Of a stretch of 64,000 nucleotides of DNA, positions 35,473 through 44,710 are shown piece after piece. The notes beneath the pieces were generated by a model. It searched no databases. It was not told the DNA's origin and was given only the letters and a program-made list of their open reading frames with translations. The stretch lies in assembly GCA_039196965.1 (NCBI GenBank), contig JBCCUK010000006.1, positions 76,082 through 140,081 on the forward strand. The letters are read 5' to 3'. Source of the DNA: CALLCD01 sp039196965 (lineage in GTDB: Bacteria > Pseudomonadota > Alphaproteobacteria > Caulobacterales > Hyphomonadaceae). The translations under genes were made by a program, and so were the position numbers. Positions within the stretch are counted from its first letter, which is position 1. Every line of letters starts with the position of its first letter.

Positions 35473-36258
35473 CTAGCGACCGAGAAAGCGCTCCAATTGA
35501 TGCCGGGTGAAACTCTTCATATGTCCGGGAAAAAAGCGTTCCGCATCAGGAGCAACAACATCTAGCAAGTATGCGAGATCTCGATCATTGTCGTCGATAT
35601 CACACATAAACAAATGGCGCGCTGGCCCCTGCCCCAATGCTTTGCCACGAATTAAGTCTCCTACGAAGACCGCATCTCCTGTGCTTACAATCAGTGAACC
35701 GGCGGTATGCCCAGGTAGGCCGATGACTTCGCCTTCCATTCCGGCCACCGAGGAAAGATCAAGTCGCTCATCAACCAATATGTCGATTTGAACTGGCCAG
35801 CTGCCTTCGGGAGGGGTGCGGCCTGCAAGTGTTCTCGCAAATGGAATAGTCGGGCAGATGTCCCCGCTGATCGCCGATTCTATCAGCTCGCGGTCACCAA
35901 GCCCGGCAATAATCTTGGTACCACAATTGATCTGAAAGTATGCGGCACCTCCAGCGTGATCGAAGTGGCCATGGGTAAGAATGATCGCATCAAGGTCGCC
36001 TGGATTAAAGCCGGCCGCTCCAATCGCTTTGGCTAGCGTAACCGCGTTCTGAGGGCGACCGGCGTCAATGAGTATACTCCCCGATTCAGTTTCACCACCG
36101 GTCAAAAGCCAGGAGTTATCCGCACCAATACTTAGTTGGATAATCTCAATATCATTTGTTGTAACAATGGGATCGCTCGTTTCCCGGAAAGCGGAGTATC
36201 CAAGAATCAGAACTGCGAACACGATCAGGACCGTCAGGACAATTCTAACTCGCCTCAT
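35473..36258 (-). CDS. Membrane-anchored MBL-fold metallohydrolase
   Basis: 261 residues. One N-terminal membrane segment (about 6-22), then a periplasm-facing metallo-beta-lactamase fold with THGHFDHAGG (HxHxDH), GLPGHTAGS, VGDLIRG and FPGHMKS, giving all expected zinc ligands. The substrate is unknown; lactones, thioesters or beta-lactams are all possible for this fold. The ATG overlaps the upstream TetR stop as ATGA, so the two are coupled; an upstream in-frame start at 36279 is less likely. The TetR gene probably controls it. Confidence 0.82.
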   Translation of the reverse strand: MRRVRIVLTVLIVFAVLILGYSAFRETSDPIVTTNDIEIIQLSIGADNSWLLTGGETESGSILIDAGRPQNAVTLAKAIGAAGFNPGDLDAIILTHGHFDHAGGAAYFQINCGTKIIAGLGDRELIESAISGDICPTIPFARTLAGRTPPEGSWPVQIDILVDERLDLSSVAGMEGEVIGLPGHTAGSLIVSTGDAVFVGDLIRGKALGQGPARHLFMCDIDDNDRDLAYLLDVVAPDAERFFPGHMKSFTRHQLERFLGR

Positions 36259-36866
36259 ACGCTCCACCGGGCGAGCCATGTGGTTAAAGCTGCATCAGCA
36301 GTTTCCATCGCTTCCTCAACCGAACCGATCTCATCTCCCCGAACCAGTCCGCGCATAATCGTTCCGTGCTCGATCATACCCTGCAGCTGTCCGACCGATC
36401 GTTCCGGATCTTCCATTTTTCTGAGCGTGCCATTTTCAACGCCGCGCTCTGCTGTTTCGACGAACAAACCGCTCAGCTTTTGCTTGAAAGCCTTGTAAAA
36501 CCGATCCGCAAGGTCTTCGTCACGACCGCACTCCGCGACAATCATACGAAATAGACTGCGCGTCTTTGGATCCGTCAGAAAGCGTCCATAGGCCTCACAT
36601 AACTGTTCCAACTCCCATGATTTCGGATCGGTCGCGTCAATATTGAGCTGAAGACGTTCAAAGGCACGATCTGAAACCGCACCGAATAGTTGCGCCTTGT
36701 TCGAAAAATATCTGTAAAGCGTCGCAGTCGAAACACCCGCCTCTTTCGACACTTTCTCAATATTCGTTCTCACAAATCCATCCTTGCAGAACGAAGCCTC
36801 GGCAGCATCCAACACCGCCGTCCGCTTACTCTCAGCACGGCTCGCGCGAAACGACTCCAATGTCAT
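36255..36866 (-). CDS. TetR-family transcriptional repressor
   Basis: 203 residues. N-terminal TetR HTH (AVLDAAEASFCKDGFVRTNIEKVSKEAGVSTATLYRYFSNK region, residues about 17-58) and a C-terminal ligand-binding domain with SLFRMIVAECGRDEDLADRFY, typical of the AcrR-like C-terminal type. GGAG precedes the ATG. Operonic with the MBL hydrolase and divergent from the beta-propeller lipoprotein gene across an 85-base AT-rich gap, so it may control both sides. Inducer unknown. Confidence 0.88.
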   Translation of the reverse strand: MTLESFRASRAESKRTAVLDAAEASFCKDGFVRTNIEKVSKEAGVSTATLYRYFSNKAQLFGAVSDRAFERLQLNIDATDPKSWELEQLCEAYGRFLTDPKTRSLFRMIVAECGRDEDLADRFYKAFKQKLSGLFVETAERGVENGTLRKMEDPERSVGQLQGMIEHGTIMRGLVRGDEIGSVEEAMETADAALTTWLARWSV

Positions 36867-36951
36867 TTATACTCCATAGCACTTCTCCATTGACTCGTAA
36901 ACTAAAACAATCATTTTACTTCAGAGTTGCCGCTTCACACCGGAGGAAAAG

Positions 36952-38292
36952 ATGAGTGCACGATCAATCTTATTTAGCTTGTTTACAGCGATGTTCCTCA
37001 TTGGATGTGTAGCATTGGGTGATTTTACGAGCGACGATCCGGGCTTTGAAGAAACCCCGGGCATATTTTACGGGACCTTTGTAGCGATCTCCGACGCCGA
37101 CATGGCAGGTACAGCTTATGCGGATGGAAAGCTTGAACCGTTTAATGGAGCATCGGATGAGATGACGCTATTTCGAAATGGGCGGTCAGTTGCAACAGCT
37201 GCGGTATCAAACTCAGTTGTTTCCTGGCCGCAGATCGCCGTGGCATCACCTGATGGACGCCACATATACGCTATAGAAACACGCGGATCCCTTTCAAAAG
37301 AAATTGAGCAGGTCGAAAGCGCGTTCACGGCGTTTCCCTCAGGCCATATCGTCTCCGCTTTCGAAGTGCGAGATCAAAAGCTGATTGAGGTGTCCAGAAT
37401 CGAAAATGTCGGCCTTAATCCGCAATCTATAGATATTTCCTCAAATGGCAGGTTCCTGGCCATTTCATCAGAAACCGCCAATACAGAATTGACGATTGTT
37501 CCATTGGATGAACAAGGCTTGCTCGGCGAAGCGCGGTTTATCTCCATGAACCCTCCTTTCCAACCCGGCGACAAGGAGAAACGTGCTCGAACGCTTCACC
37601 TGTCGCCGGATGGAACAATGATCGCGCTAAATGTTGGAAATGTACGTTATCAGTTCTACAGCTTGATCTTTGACGACTCCGGCGTGCCAGAAGGCGTGAC
37701 GGCGATTGGAGCACCTATAGAGTTTGGTGTCAGATTGTCTATTGGCCGGTGGAGTCGTGATGGGCGCTTCTTAATCGTCACTGACGTAAATGCCTATGAT
37801 TCCGGCGTGCGGATGCTGTTCCAGCGCGGCGGACAGTTACATGTGATTAAAGCGCCAACCGCTGAAACACCTGCTGAACTCATCGATTCAAAACGGGTTG
37901 GCAGATTCGCAGAAGGACTTGAATTATCCGACGACGGATCACTCATCGCGTCCATAGCTATGGAACGCACCTACCTGCCCGAGCTGTTTTTCCTCGAAAC
38001 GTGGCCCAGGCGTCGTACATACCTCCTGACTCTGTTTTCTTTTGATTCTGAAAACGGCACGCTGGTGGAACGTGATCGTATCCGGACGGCCGGAGTACTG
38101 CCGGAAGATGTGATCTTTGACAAGCAAGGCAGCAACCTCGCCGTCGCGGTTTTTCACCGACGCAAAGGTCTCGATCGCAAACGTGGTTTTATCGACTTCT
38201 TCGAGATCAGCGACGATCTCCAGTTAACGCCCCAGGGTCGGACACAGGCCGTCATGCGCGGCCCTCATGATCTTGTGCGGCTTCCAGACTAA
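36952..38292 (+). CDS. Beta-propeller-type lipoprotein, unknown function
   Basis: 446 residues. Signal peptide with lipobox LIGC (Cys19), followed by repeated propeller-blade motifs: IAVASPDGRHIYAIET, IDISSNGRFLAISSET, LHLSPDGTMIALNVGN, WSRDGRFLIVTDV, ELSDDGSLIASIAME. These resemble YVTN/lactonase-type propellers of WD-like repeats, but no catalytic signature was identified. A TTGACT-like -35 lies near 36890, and GGAGG is seven bases before the ATG. GC content looks lower than that of the neighbours, which may mark acquired DNA. Confidence 0.7.
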   Translation: MSARSILFSLFTAMFLIGCVALGDFTSDDPGFEETPGIFYGTFVAISDADMAGTAYADGKLEPFNGASDEMTLFRNGRSVATAAVSNSVVSWPQIAVASPDGRHIYAIETRGSLSKEIEQVESAFTAFPSGHIVSAFEVRDQKLIEVSRIENVGLNPQSIDISSNGRFLAISSETANTELTIVPLDEQGLLGEARFISMNPPFQPGDKEKRARTLHLSPDGTMIALNVGNVRYQFYSLIFDDSGVPEGVTAIGAPIEFGVRLSIGRWSRDGRFLIVTDVNAYDSGVRMLFQRGGQLHVIKAPTAETPAELIDSKRVGRFAEGLELSDDGSLIASIAMERTYLPELFFLETWPRRRTYLLTLFSFDSENGTLVERDRIRTAGVLPEDVIFDKQGSNLAVAVFHRRKGLDRKRGFIDFFEISDDLQLTPQGRTQAVMRGPHDLVRLPD

Positions 38293-38312
38293 GAAAGACA
38301 CCAGCTGACCCC

Positions 38313-38828
38313 TTATTCGATGACGATGAATTTTCCGAAACCGATATCCGTCCTGAAATGATCAGCGGTATCGCCGGTGGAAAGCACCGCCCTGATCACG
38401 CCAGCATGGGTCACAACTAGAGTCTGTTGCTTTATATCCTTTAACTCGCCAACGACTTCTAGAGTCCGTTGACGGAGCATATTGACACTTTCGCCGCCAT
38501 GGGCACGTGCATGGAGGAAATCCTTCGCCCAGAGGTCTATTTCCAACCTGGGAATATCAGACCAGGGACGGCCCTCCCATGATCCGAAGTCCATTTCTGA
38601 AAGCCGGCAATCATAGCGCACGGAGTGGCCGGTTCGCTCGCCGATATATTCAGCAAGGTACCGGCACCGTTTCAAAGGACTGGAGAAAATCTGCTCGAAC
38701 GGTGGAAGCATTTTCGCGGTTTCATCTGCCTCTTCGGTGAATGACTCGGCGATATCCAGATCTAGCTGACCATAGCAGACGCCCGTTTCAATAAGTGGGG
38801 TGGTATGGCGAAGGAGAATCAAGCCCAC
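38313..38828 (-). CDS. cobC: Alpha-ribazole phosphatase-like histidine phosphatase CobC
   Basis: 171 residues. Removes the phosphate from alpha-ribazole-5'-phosphate (or the cobalamin phosphate) late in B12 synthesis. The histidine-phosphatase motif is LLRHTTPLIETG, followed by SSPLKRCRYLAEYI, SEMDFGSWEGRPW and the second His in VVTHAGVIRAVL. It starts with GTG overlapping the cobS stop by ten bases. The cobT-cobS-cobC context makes this assignment much stronger than the motif alone. Confidence 0.85.
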   Translation of the reverse strand: MGLILLRHTTPLIETGVCYGQLDLDIAESFTEEADETAKMLPPFEQIFSSPLKRCRYLAEYIGERTGHSVRYDCRLSEMDFGSWEGRPWSDIPRLEIDLWAKDFLHARAHGGESVNMLRQRTLEVVGELKDIKQQTLVVTHAGVIRAVLSTGDTADHFRTDIGFGKFIVIE

Positions 38829-39577
38829 GCCGCGACGCCGAGATAGAAGCCAATTTCACTCACCTGCTGAACCGCGCCCAAAGTATCGCCTGTATAACCG
38901 CCCAACTTTCGCTCCACTATCAAACGCATAAAAACATGGCCAAGAACGAGCCCTAAAAGGCCGAAACCCAAGGCAGGTAGAGGTTGGGAGCTGCTCCAAA
39001 GCGCAAAGATGAGACATCCTGTGCCAGCTGCCACCGCAAGGCCCGAAAGGGATATTCCACCAGCAACAGGTTTGCCCGTTCCCTCATCTCGAACATATCG
39101 ACTGGTCGCGATAACGCATACGCTCGACAATCGAGAAAGCCCGTGAGCCGCAATCAGCGAAGTGATGAGCAGAGCCGGTGTGAGTGCGAAAAGCGATGCC
39201 GCTTTCAAGACCATGACCGACAGCAAAGCCAGCGTCCCGTAGGTGCCGAGACGGGAATCTTTCATGATCTCGAGCGCCCGCTCCCGCGTCGACCCGCCGC
39301 CCATGCCATCAAAAGTATCGGCAAGGCCATCCTCATGAAAAGCACCCGTTATCAATAATCCGCCACAGATTGCCAGAAGGACGGCAATATAATGTGGTAG
39401 GATGTAACATGCGCCAGCATAAAGCGCGGCAGTGAGTGCACCAATCAGTATGCCGACGGCAGGATAGTATCGGACCGAGGCGGCCATGCGGTCCGGCGAA
39501 TATATACCTGATATATTCAAAGGTATCCGCGTCAGAAACTGTACTGCCAGTAAAAAGCTAGCGACTTGCTGCCTCAT
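38819..39577 (-). CDS. cobS: Adenosylcobinamide-GDP ribazoletransferase CobS
   Basis: 252-residue inner-membrane enzyme that joins the lower-ligand nucleotide to adenosylcobinamide-GDP. It has about six hydrophobic segments. Family blocks are LLAVQFLTRIPL, FHEDGLADTFDGMGGG (acidic active site) and MKDSRLGTYGTLAL. Its ATG overlaps the cobT stop as ATGA, so they are coupled. Confidence 0.94.
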   Translation of the reverse strand: MRQQVASFLLAVQFLTRIPLNISGIYSPDRMAASVRYYPAVGILIGALTAALYAGACYILPHYIAVLLAICGGLLITGAFHEDGLADTFDGMGGGSTRERALEIMKDSRLGTYGTLALLSVMVLKAASLFALTPALLITSLIAAHGLSRLSSVCVIATSRYVRDEGTGKPVAGGISLSGLAVAAGTGCLIFALWSSSQPLPALGFGLLGLVLGHVFMRLIVERKLGGYTGDTLGAVQQVSEIGFYLGVAAWA

Positions 39578-40611
39578 GGCGTATCGCCCGTATTGGCACT
39601 AACTGGGCCGCTGACGTTTGCGCTCTCAAAGCTCGCCATATCCCGCAGCATGGCAGCGGCAGCCTTGATTAGCGGGAACGCGAGTAAGGCTCCTGTCCCC
39701 TCACCAAGCCGCATATTGAGATCGAGCAAGGGGACTGCGCCGAGTGCCTTCAATATGCGGGCATGACCAGCTTCGGCGGATCGGTGGGCAAAGATGAAAT
39801 TCTCCTCACAGCCAGGCGAGAGCTCGCGGGCACAAAGCGCTGCCGTACTGGCGATAAAGCCATCGACGGCAATGATACGACCTGTGCGGGCGGCAGATTT
39901 CATGGCACCGGCGATCATGGCAATCTCGAAACCGCCATACTCAGAAAGCGCGTCCATTACCTTTAGCTTATTGTCCGTGCGAGCAGCAGCACGGTTCAGG
40001 AGAGCGCGTTTGCGGGTCATACCATCATCTTCAAGGCCCGTCCCGCGGCCAACAAGGTCATCAACCGGCACGCCCAGAACTTTTGCTGCAACAAGGCTAG
40101 CAGCGGAAGTGTTGCCAATCCCCATCTCGCCAAAACATACGACATCAGTGTCCTGAGTCGTGCCAAGCTCAATGCCTGCAGAAACAGCTGCCTTGGCTTG
40201 GGCGAACGTCATGGCGGGGGTGTCTATTGCGTTCTTTGTGCCACTCGCAGTTCGCCGATCGATAAGGCCCGGATGCTCGATAAGGTCACCTGCAATCCCA
40301 GCATCGATGACCTGAACATCAGCACCGACAGAGCGCGCGAAGACATTGGCTGCGGCTCCTCCATTAAGGAAATTCAACACCATCTGCCGAGTAACAGCCT
40401 GGGGGTACGCTGAGACGCCTGCTTCAGCCATCCCATGATCCCCAGCAAAGATCATTAATGAACATGTCTCTGCTTTTGGCTCGAGGGAGCCCTGAATGCG
40501 GGCCAGCCGAAAGGCAAGGTCCTCGATATCGCCGAGGGCCCCAACCGGTTTCGTTTTCGCATCTATCGCAGCAATGATGCGGGTGCTAAAATTGTCGTCG
40601 TCCAAGGTCAT
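39574..40611 (-). CDS. cobT: Nicotinate-nucleotide--dimethylbenzimidazole phosphoribosyltransferase CobT
   Basis: 345 residues from the ATG at 40611. Makes alpha-ribazole-5'-phosphate, the lower ligand of cobalamin. Family blocks include KPVGALGDIEDLAFRLA, MIFAGDHGMAEAGVSAYP, CFGEMGIGNTSAASLV, and the C-terminal catalytic Glu in MRLGEGTGALLAFPL. An upstream in-frame TTG (40647) lacks a ribosome site; the ATG has AGGA but it is close. First gene of cobT-cobS-cobC. No B12 riboswitch sequence is visible in the 150 bases upstream. Confidence 0.95.
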   Translation of the reverse strand: MTLDDDNFSTRIIAAIDAKTKPVGALGDIEDLAFRLARIQGSLEPKAETCSLMIFAGDHGMAEAGVSAYPQAVTRQMVLNFLNGGAAANVFARSVGADVQVIDAGIAGDLIEHPGLIDRRTASGTKNAIDTPAMTFAQAKAAVSAGIELGTTQDTDVVCFGEMGIGNTSAASLVAAKVLGVPVDDLVGRGTGLEDDGMTRKRALLNRAAARTDNKLKVMDALSEYGGFEIAMIAGAMKSAARTGRIIAVDGFIASTAALCARELSPGCEENFIFAHRSAEAGHARILKALGAVPLLDLNMRLGEGTGALLAFPLIKAAAAMLRDMASFESANVSGPVSANTGDTP

Positions 40612-40765
40612 TCCTGATCGGTATCCACACAAGGCGAGTTGGAGCAAGAGGGATTGCCTTAACGGCGTAATAAAGATCTATAATGCGGTATATCGGAGGT
40701 CGACGAACTGCCTAGTATTGATTACCAATTGCAGATTGTCGTAATTTCCCACCGGTGTTACTACC

Positions 40766-41842
40766 ATGACAGTTGCCAGCGCCATATCCCCGCCAGCAAT
40801 GGATCCTGAGACGAGTTCAGCAACTGCCCGGGAAATTGTAGACTTGGAACAAAAGTGCCGGATATCCGTCGACGCTGAATCGCTCACGAGACTGAGAGAC
40901 CTAAGGGTCAATGGCGGGCTTTCCCACATTAGACGAGGCTCACAAACTGGCATTAGAGACGAACCTTGTCCGCCCCACGCGGCCGACCCTTTTCCCGGGC
41001 TTACCGGTGCCCTTCCAGAGGTTGAGGCATCGGAATTAACAATCGATGTGCTCGCAGGCGCTATCCGGCATCATGGCTCTCTGATAGTCAGAAACTTGGC
41101 TGATGAAAACTTCGTTGCGGAGATGCGTGATCAGATTGAACGCGTACTGGATTCCTGTAATCTGTTTTATTCGACCAATGGCAAAGTAAGAGCAAGCGAG
41201 GCCCTTTCTGGCGACGGTTACGACCCGAGGTGGTTCAATCCATCAGACGCAATCGCAGAATACTTTGACAAACGGGAAGTTGGATTTCTGAAAAGAACCG
41301 GCTCGGTATATACAAATCTCTCTCCGCAAGCAGCTTACTCGATGTCCGAATTTTTTCACCAAGCTGGACTAAAGCGCTTGCTTACAGACTACTTCAATGA
41401 CGAACCGTGTACGTCATTTCGAAAATCGGTATTGCGCCGCGCACAGCCTCTGAAAATGCCTGCTGACTGGCATCAGGATGGCGCATTCATGACGGAGGAC
41501 ATCAAGAGCATTAATCTCTGGCTGTCATTGTCAGAGTGCGGCGAAGGGACAGACTGTCCGGGCATGGATCTGGTTCCTAAAAGGCTTCCCGATATTGTCC
41601 CGCCTGGAATCAATGGTGCTGCTTTTAAGTGGTCCGTCTCGGCTAAGACGGTAAGCGAGCAATTCAAAGATACGCCGCCTGTCCGACCTTGGTTTGGTGA
41701 AGGCGATGCCATCTTCTTCGACCACCTAAATCTTCACGCCACATCCTATGATCCAGTCTTTACAAAACAGCGATACGCTATTGAAACCTGGTTCTTCAGC
41801 CGCTCTCACAACGCGGAAAATCAGATACCGGTGCTGTGGTAG
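40766..41842 (+). CDS. Phytanoyl-CoA dioxygenase (PhyH)-like 2-oxoglutarate/Fe(II) oxygenase
   Basis: 358 residues. The HxD iron motif is in DWHQDGAFM and the distal His plus 2-oxoglutarate-binding region in HLNLHATSYDPVFTKQRYAIETWFF. The core lies between about residues 90 and 345, with a polar N-terminal extension. Substrate unknown. Divergent from cobT, with no similar-pathway neighbours. GC looks lower than the surroundings. A TATAAT hexamer at 40679-40684 has only a poorly spaced partner (TTGCCT). Confidence 0.72.
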   Translation: MTVASAISPPAMDPETSSATAREIVDLEQKCRISVDAESLTRLRDLRVNGGLSHIRRGSQTGIRDEPCPPHAADPFPGLTGALPEVEASELTIDVLAGAIRHHGSLIVRNLADENFVAEMRDQIERVLDSCNLFYSTNGKVRASEALSGDGYDPRWFNPSDAIAEYFDKREVGFLKRTGSVYTNLSPQAAYSMSEFFHQAGLKRLLTDYFNDEPCTSFRKSVLRRAQPLKMPADWHQDGAFMTEDIKSINLWLSLSECGEGTDCPGMDLVPKRLPDIVPPGINGAAFKWSVSAKTVSEQFKDTPPVRPWFGEGDAIFFDHLNLHATSYDPVFTKQRYAIETWFFSRSHNAENQIPVLW

Positions 41843-41899
41843 GGACACAGCCTGCTGTTTAAAGGCCAGCTATATTCCGTGTAGCCACATGCGCTTCTA

Positions 41900-42718
41900 C
41901 TATGCGGCTTCGAGTGCTTTAGCATTGATTGGAACGACAGGCGCAGTGATGGCATCAGGCTTATGCTCGACAAGCTGCCAGGTGCCATCATGGTGCTCCA
42001 CGAGCGCCGTGCAGGATTCCACCCAGTCACCATCATTCATGTAGGTAATACCGTCGATCTCGCGCACCTCAGCGACATGGATATGGCCGCAAATCGCGCC
42101 ATCAAAGCCCTTTCGCCTGCAGTAAGCTGCAACCTGAGCTTCGAAGGAATGAATATAGTTCAAGGCGCGTTTGGTTTTCTTTTTCAGCGCATTGGAGAGC
42201 GACCAGTAAGGCAAACCGAGCCAGCGCCTGACTGTATTGAGACGAATATTGATCCAGAGCAGCATATTGTAGACACTGTCGCCAAGGAACATCAGCCACT
42301 TCCGATCGGACCGCATCATACCATCAAACATGTCGCCATGGACGACCAGATAGCGCTTTCCATCCTCGCCATCGTGGACAGTTCGGTTTCGGATTTTGAT
42401 ACGGCCAAAACTCGGACGAAATTGAAGGAATGCCCTGAGAAACTCATCATGGTTGCCGATGAGGTAAATGACATCGGTTCCGCGCTTTGATGCTGTCAGT
42501 ATACGGCGAATGGCGTTCGTATGTGACTGAGGCCAATGCCACTTTTTCCGAAGGCGCCAACCATCAATAATATCACCAACGAGATATAATTTTTCGCAGG
42601 TATTATTTTTTAAGAAGTCAGCAACGGCTTCCGCCTGAGCCCCTTTGGACCCTAGGTGGAGATCTGAAATGAAAACGCTGCGGTATTTTGGCTTGCGATG
42701 CTCCATGTTGCCAGCCAT
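41900..42718 (-). CDS. UDP-2,3-diacylglucosamine diphosphatase-like metallophosphoesterase (COG2908/LpxH family)
   Basis: 272 residues. Calcineurin-type motifs in order: ISDLHLGSKG, VGDIIDGW, IGNHDEF, VVHGDMFD and CGHIHVAE. This is the COG2908 family, which includes the LpxH lipid A enzyme. Many alphaproteobacteria use LpxI for that step and keep a COG2908 protein of uncertain role, so a lipid A role is not certain here. The start may be the second ATG (42706), since no clear ribosome site marks the first. Confidence 0.75.
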   Translation of the reverse strand: MAGNMEHRKPKYRSVFISDLHLGSKGAQAEAVADFLKNNTCEKLYLVGDIIDGWRLRKKWHWPQSHTNAIRRILTASKRGTDVIYLIGNHDEFLRAFLQFRPSFGRIKIRNRTVHDGEDGKRYLVVHGDMFDGMMRSDRKWLMFLGDSVYNMLLWINIRLNTVRRWLGLPYWSLSNALKKKTKRALNYIHSFEAQVAAYCRRKGFDGAICGHIHVAEVREIDGITYMNDGDWVESCTALVEHHDGTWQLVEHKPDAITAPVVPINAKALEAA

Positions 42719-42727
42719 TAAACGGAT

Positions 42728-42758
42728 TTGATAATGCTTTTATGACGGCGATTATCAA
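42728..42758 (-). terminator. 8-bp inverted repeat between the M20 and LpxH-like genes
   Basis: TTGATAAT (42728-42735) and ATTATCAA (42751-42758) are perfect 8-base arms with a 15-base spacer. The right arm covers the stop of the M20 gene. It could be a transcript hairpin between two co-directional genes or an operator; no U-run follows it on the minus strand. Confidence 0.4.
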
Positions 42759-44080
42759 GACGAATCTCCATCTTCGTTAAACAGCATTATCGCGCTCGTC
42801 ACCATCGCTTCTGTGGCGACTTTGATGGCTGGCTCAGGCTCGATCTGAAAGAATGGAGAGTGATGGGAGGGCGCATTGTCGACTTTATCCTCAGGCGTGC
42901 CGCCTACGGAGAAATACACGCCTTTGACACCCGTTTCCGGCGTCACAAAATAGGCGAAATCTTCCGCACCCATCCCTTGTGGTGGTTTGTCGAGGAGAAT
43001 GCCATCTCCAAATTGGTCCGTAATCGCAGCACGCACGAGCTGGGCCGTCGGCGTATCGTTTATGGTTGGCGGTGTGGTTTCCGTCTCTGAGCGGATCACC
43101 TTTGGATAAAGAGCCTCGGGCACACCATGCGCAGCAGCAACTCCGGCCACCACCCGGTCAATGCCATCGAGCAACTGCATCCTCACAGCTGGATTGTTCG
43201 ACCGCACGGTCAGCTGCATGCGAACCTTATCGCTAATAATGTTGTGCTTGGAACCGCCATGGATCGAACCAACTGTGATCACGCCAGCTTCAAGCGGCGC
43301 GATCGTGCGAGACACGATCGATTGCAGGGAAACCACAATCTGTGACGCGACAAGTACGGGATCAACGCCCTTGTGGGGAGATGCGCCATGGGCCCCTACC
43401 CCGCGTACGATAATATCCACGCTGTCGGAGCTGGACGCCGTGATATCAAGAGGCACTTCGATACGGCCTGTCGGCGTATTGGCCGACACATGGAAGGCGA
43501 GGGCATAGTCAGGTTTCGGAAAGCGCTCGTACAAGCCGTCTTTGAGCATTTCCCGCGCGCCGGAAATGCGCTCCTCCGCAGGCTGACCGATCAGCACCAG
43601 CGTACCTGACCATTGATCACGCCGCTGCATCATCTGGCGGGCTGTTCCGACAAGAGACGTGATATGGGTGTCGTGACCGCAGGCATGCATGACCGGCTTC
43701 ACGATCCCATCAATATCTTCCTGGGTCGCTTTGGAAACATAGGGCAGGCCATTGATTTCCTTGATCGGCAAACCATCCATATCGGCGCGGATCATGATTG
43801 TCGGACCGTCGCCATTCTCCATGACCGCGACAACACCTGTGCCACCGACGCCCTCCGTCACGTCATATCCAAGTGCACCGATCTCGTCGGCAAGGCGCTC
43901 TGCCGTCTTGAACTCACGGTGGGAAAGCTCTGGATTGGCGTGGAAATGCTCGAACAGCGCCTGAAGGTTTGCGTCATAATCGGCGGCAATCGATGTCCGC
44001 AGATCACTCTCGGCGATCGCCGTCGGCATAATGGCACAAGCAGCAAGCGCGGCGATGGACACGGTGGCGAGATGTTTCAT
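42755..44080 (-). CDS. Exported M20-family amidohydrolase
   Basis: 441 residues. Signal peptide (ACAIMPTAIA, cleaved near residue 23) followed by an M20/amidohydrolase domain. Family blocks are HFHANPELSHREFKTAERLA, MIRADMDGLPIKE, MHACGHDTHITSLVG, QPAEERISGAREML and the dimerization part around GVGAHGASPHKGVDPVLVA. Homologues hydrolyse N-acyl or IAA-amino-acid amides; the signal peptide places it in the periplasm. It follows the HbpS/GlcG-like gene by about 75 bases and may be co-transcribed. Confidence 0.88.
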   Translation of the reverse strand: MKHLATVSIAALAACAIMPTAIAESDLRTSIAADYDANLQALFEHFHANPELSHREFKTAERLADEIGALGYDVTEGVGGTGVVAVMENGDGPTIMIRADMDGLPIKEINGLPYVSKATQEDIDGIVKPVMHACGHDTHITSLVGTARQMMQRRDQWSGTLVLIGQPAEERISGAREMLKDGLYERFPKPDYALAFHVSANTPTGRIEVPLDITASSSDSVDIIVRGVGAHGASPHKGVDPVLVASQIVVSLQSIVSRTIAPLEAGVITVGSIHGGSKHNIISDKVRMQLTVRSNNPAVRMQLLDGIDRVVAGVAAAHGVPEALYPKVIRSETETTPPTINDTPTAQLVRAAITDQFGDGILLDKPPQGMGAEDFAYFVTPETGVKGVYFSVGGTPEDKVDNAPSHHSPFFQIEPEPAIKVATEAMVTSAIMLFNEDGDSS

Positions 44081-44154
44081 TGCGGAGCTCTCCCAGACAG
44101 ATTAACTGTGAATCTTATGGGGAGATTTACCGGACGTCCAGATCGCCGCCGTCT

Positions 44155-44631
44155 CTATTGCCGTTTCGAGGAAAGTCCTGCCGCCGCAACGCCCGCCTCG
44201 GCACATTCCACATCTTGGGCGGGAGGTTCCCCGGATGTCGCCACCGCACCGAGAAATGTCTTGCCATCCGTTGTGAAGACCGGGACACCTCCAGCAACAG
44301 TGACCACGCCGGGAGCATTCGCGAAGCCTGGCGTGCTCTCTACCGCATCTGCCATTCTGGATGTCGGAAACCGCCACATGGCAACCGCTTTGGCTTTGTC
44401 CATGGCAAATTTCGCTGCGCCAACACTGGCACCATCCATCCGAAGAAAAGCGAGAAGATTGGCCGAGGAATCATAAACAGCGATCCCGTGAATGCGATCA
44501 TTTTGCTCCGCAAAGGCCAGGCACCCATCGATGATGGATTCAGCTTGAGCAGCTGAAAGCGTCTGCGCCGAAGCAGAGCCGATAATCGGCAGAAACATAG
44601 CGGCAAGGGCAAAACATGCTGATCTGATCAT
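44155..44631 (-). CDS. HbpS/GlcG (haem-binding-like) secreted protein
   Basis: 158 residues. Signal peptide to about residue 22 (GSASA), then the compact GlcG/HbpS/PduO-C fold: IAVYDSSANLLAFLRMDGASVGAA, AMDKAKAVAMWRFPT, GGVPVF and LGAVATSGEPPAQDVECAEAG. The family often binds haem or cobalamin. The ATG at 44631 has AAAGGA upstream; an in-frame longer start lies inside the neighbouring gene and is rejected. Upstream of the M20 gene. Confidence 0.85.
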   Translation of the reverse strand: MIRSACFALAAMFLPIIGSASAQTLSAAQAESIIDGCLAFAEQNDRIHGIAVYDSSANLLAFLRMDGASVGAAKFAMDKAKAVAMWRFPTSRMADAVESTPGFANAPGVVTVAGGVPVFTTDGKTFLGAVATSGEPPAQDVECAEAGVAAAGLSSKRQ

Positions 44632-44660
44632 GGAAAGATCCTTTGTTATCAAGGCAGCGC

Positions 44661-44675
44661 ACACAAGATTTGTGT
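44661..44675. promoter_or_regulatory. Short palindrome upstream of HbpS-like gene
   Basis: ACACAA and TTGTGT are perfect 6-base arms around GAT, 30 bases before the HbpS-like start. It may be an operator or part of a promoter; evidence is the palindrome alone. Confidence 0.25.
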
Positions 44676-44710
44676 AACCCGATAGGGTGCGAATGCTCAA
44701 GTCATGGCGC

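Noticed and set aside
40679..40684. TATAAT as a promoter of the PhyH-like gene
   Set aside because: Its best partner (TTGCCT) is 19 bases away and the leader would be long; not supported enough to list.
40648..40765. Search for a cobalamin riboswitch before cobT
   Set aside because: No B12-box-like sequence or extended leader is visible in the short gap upstream of cobT.
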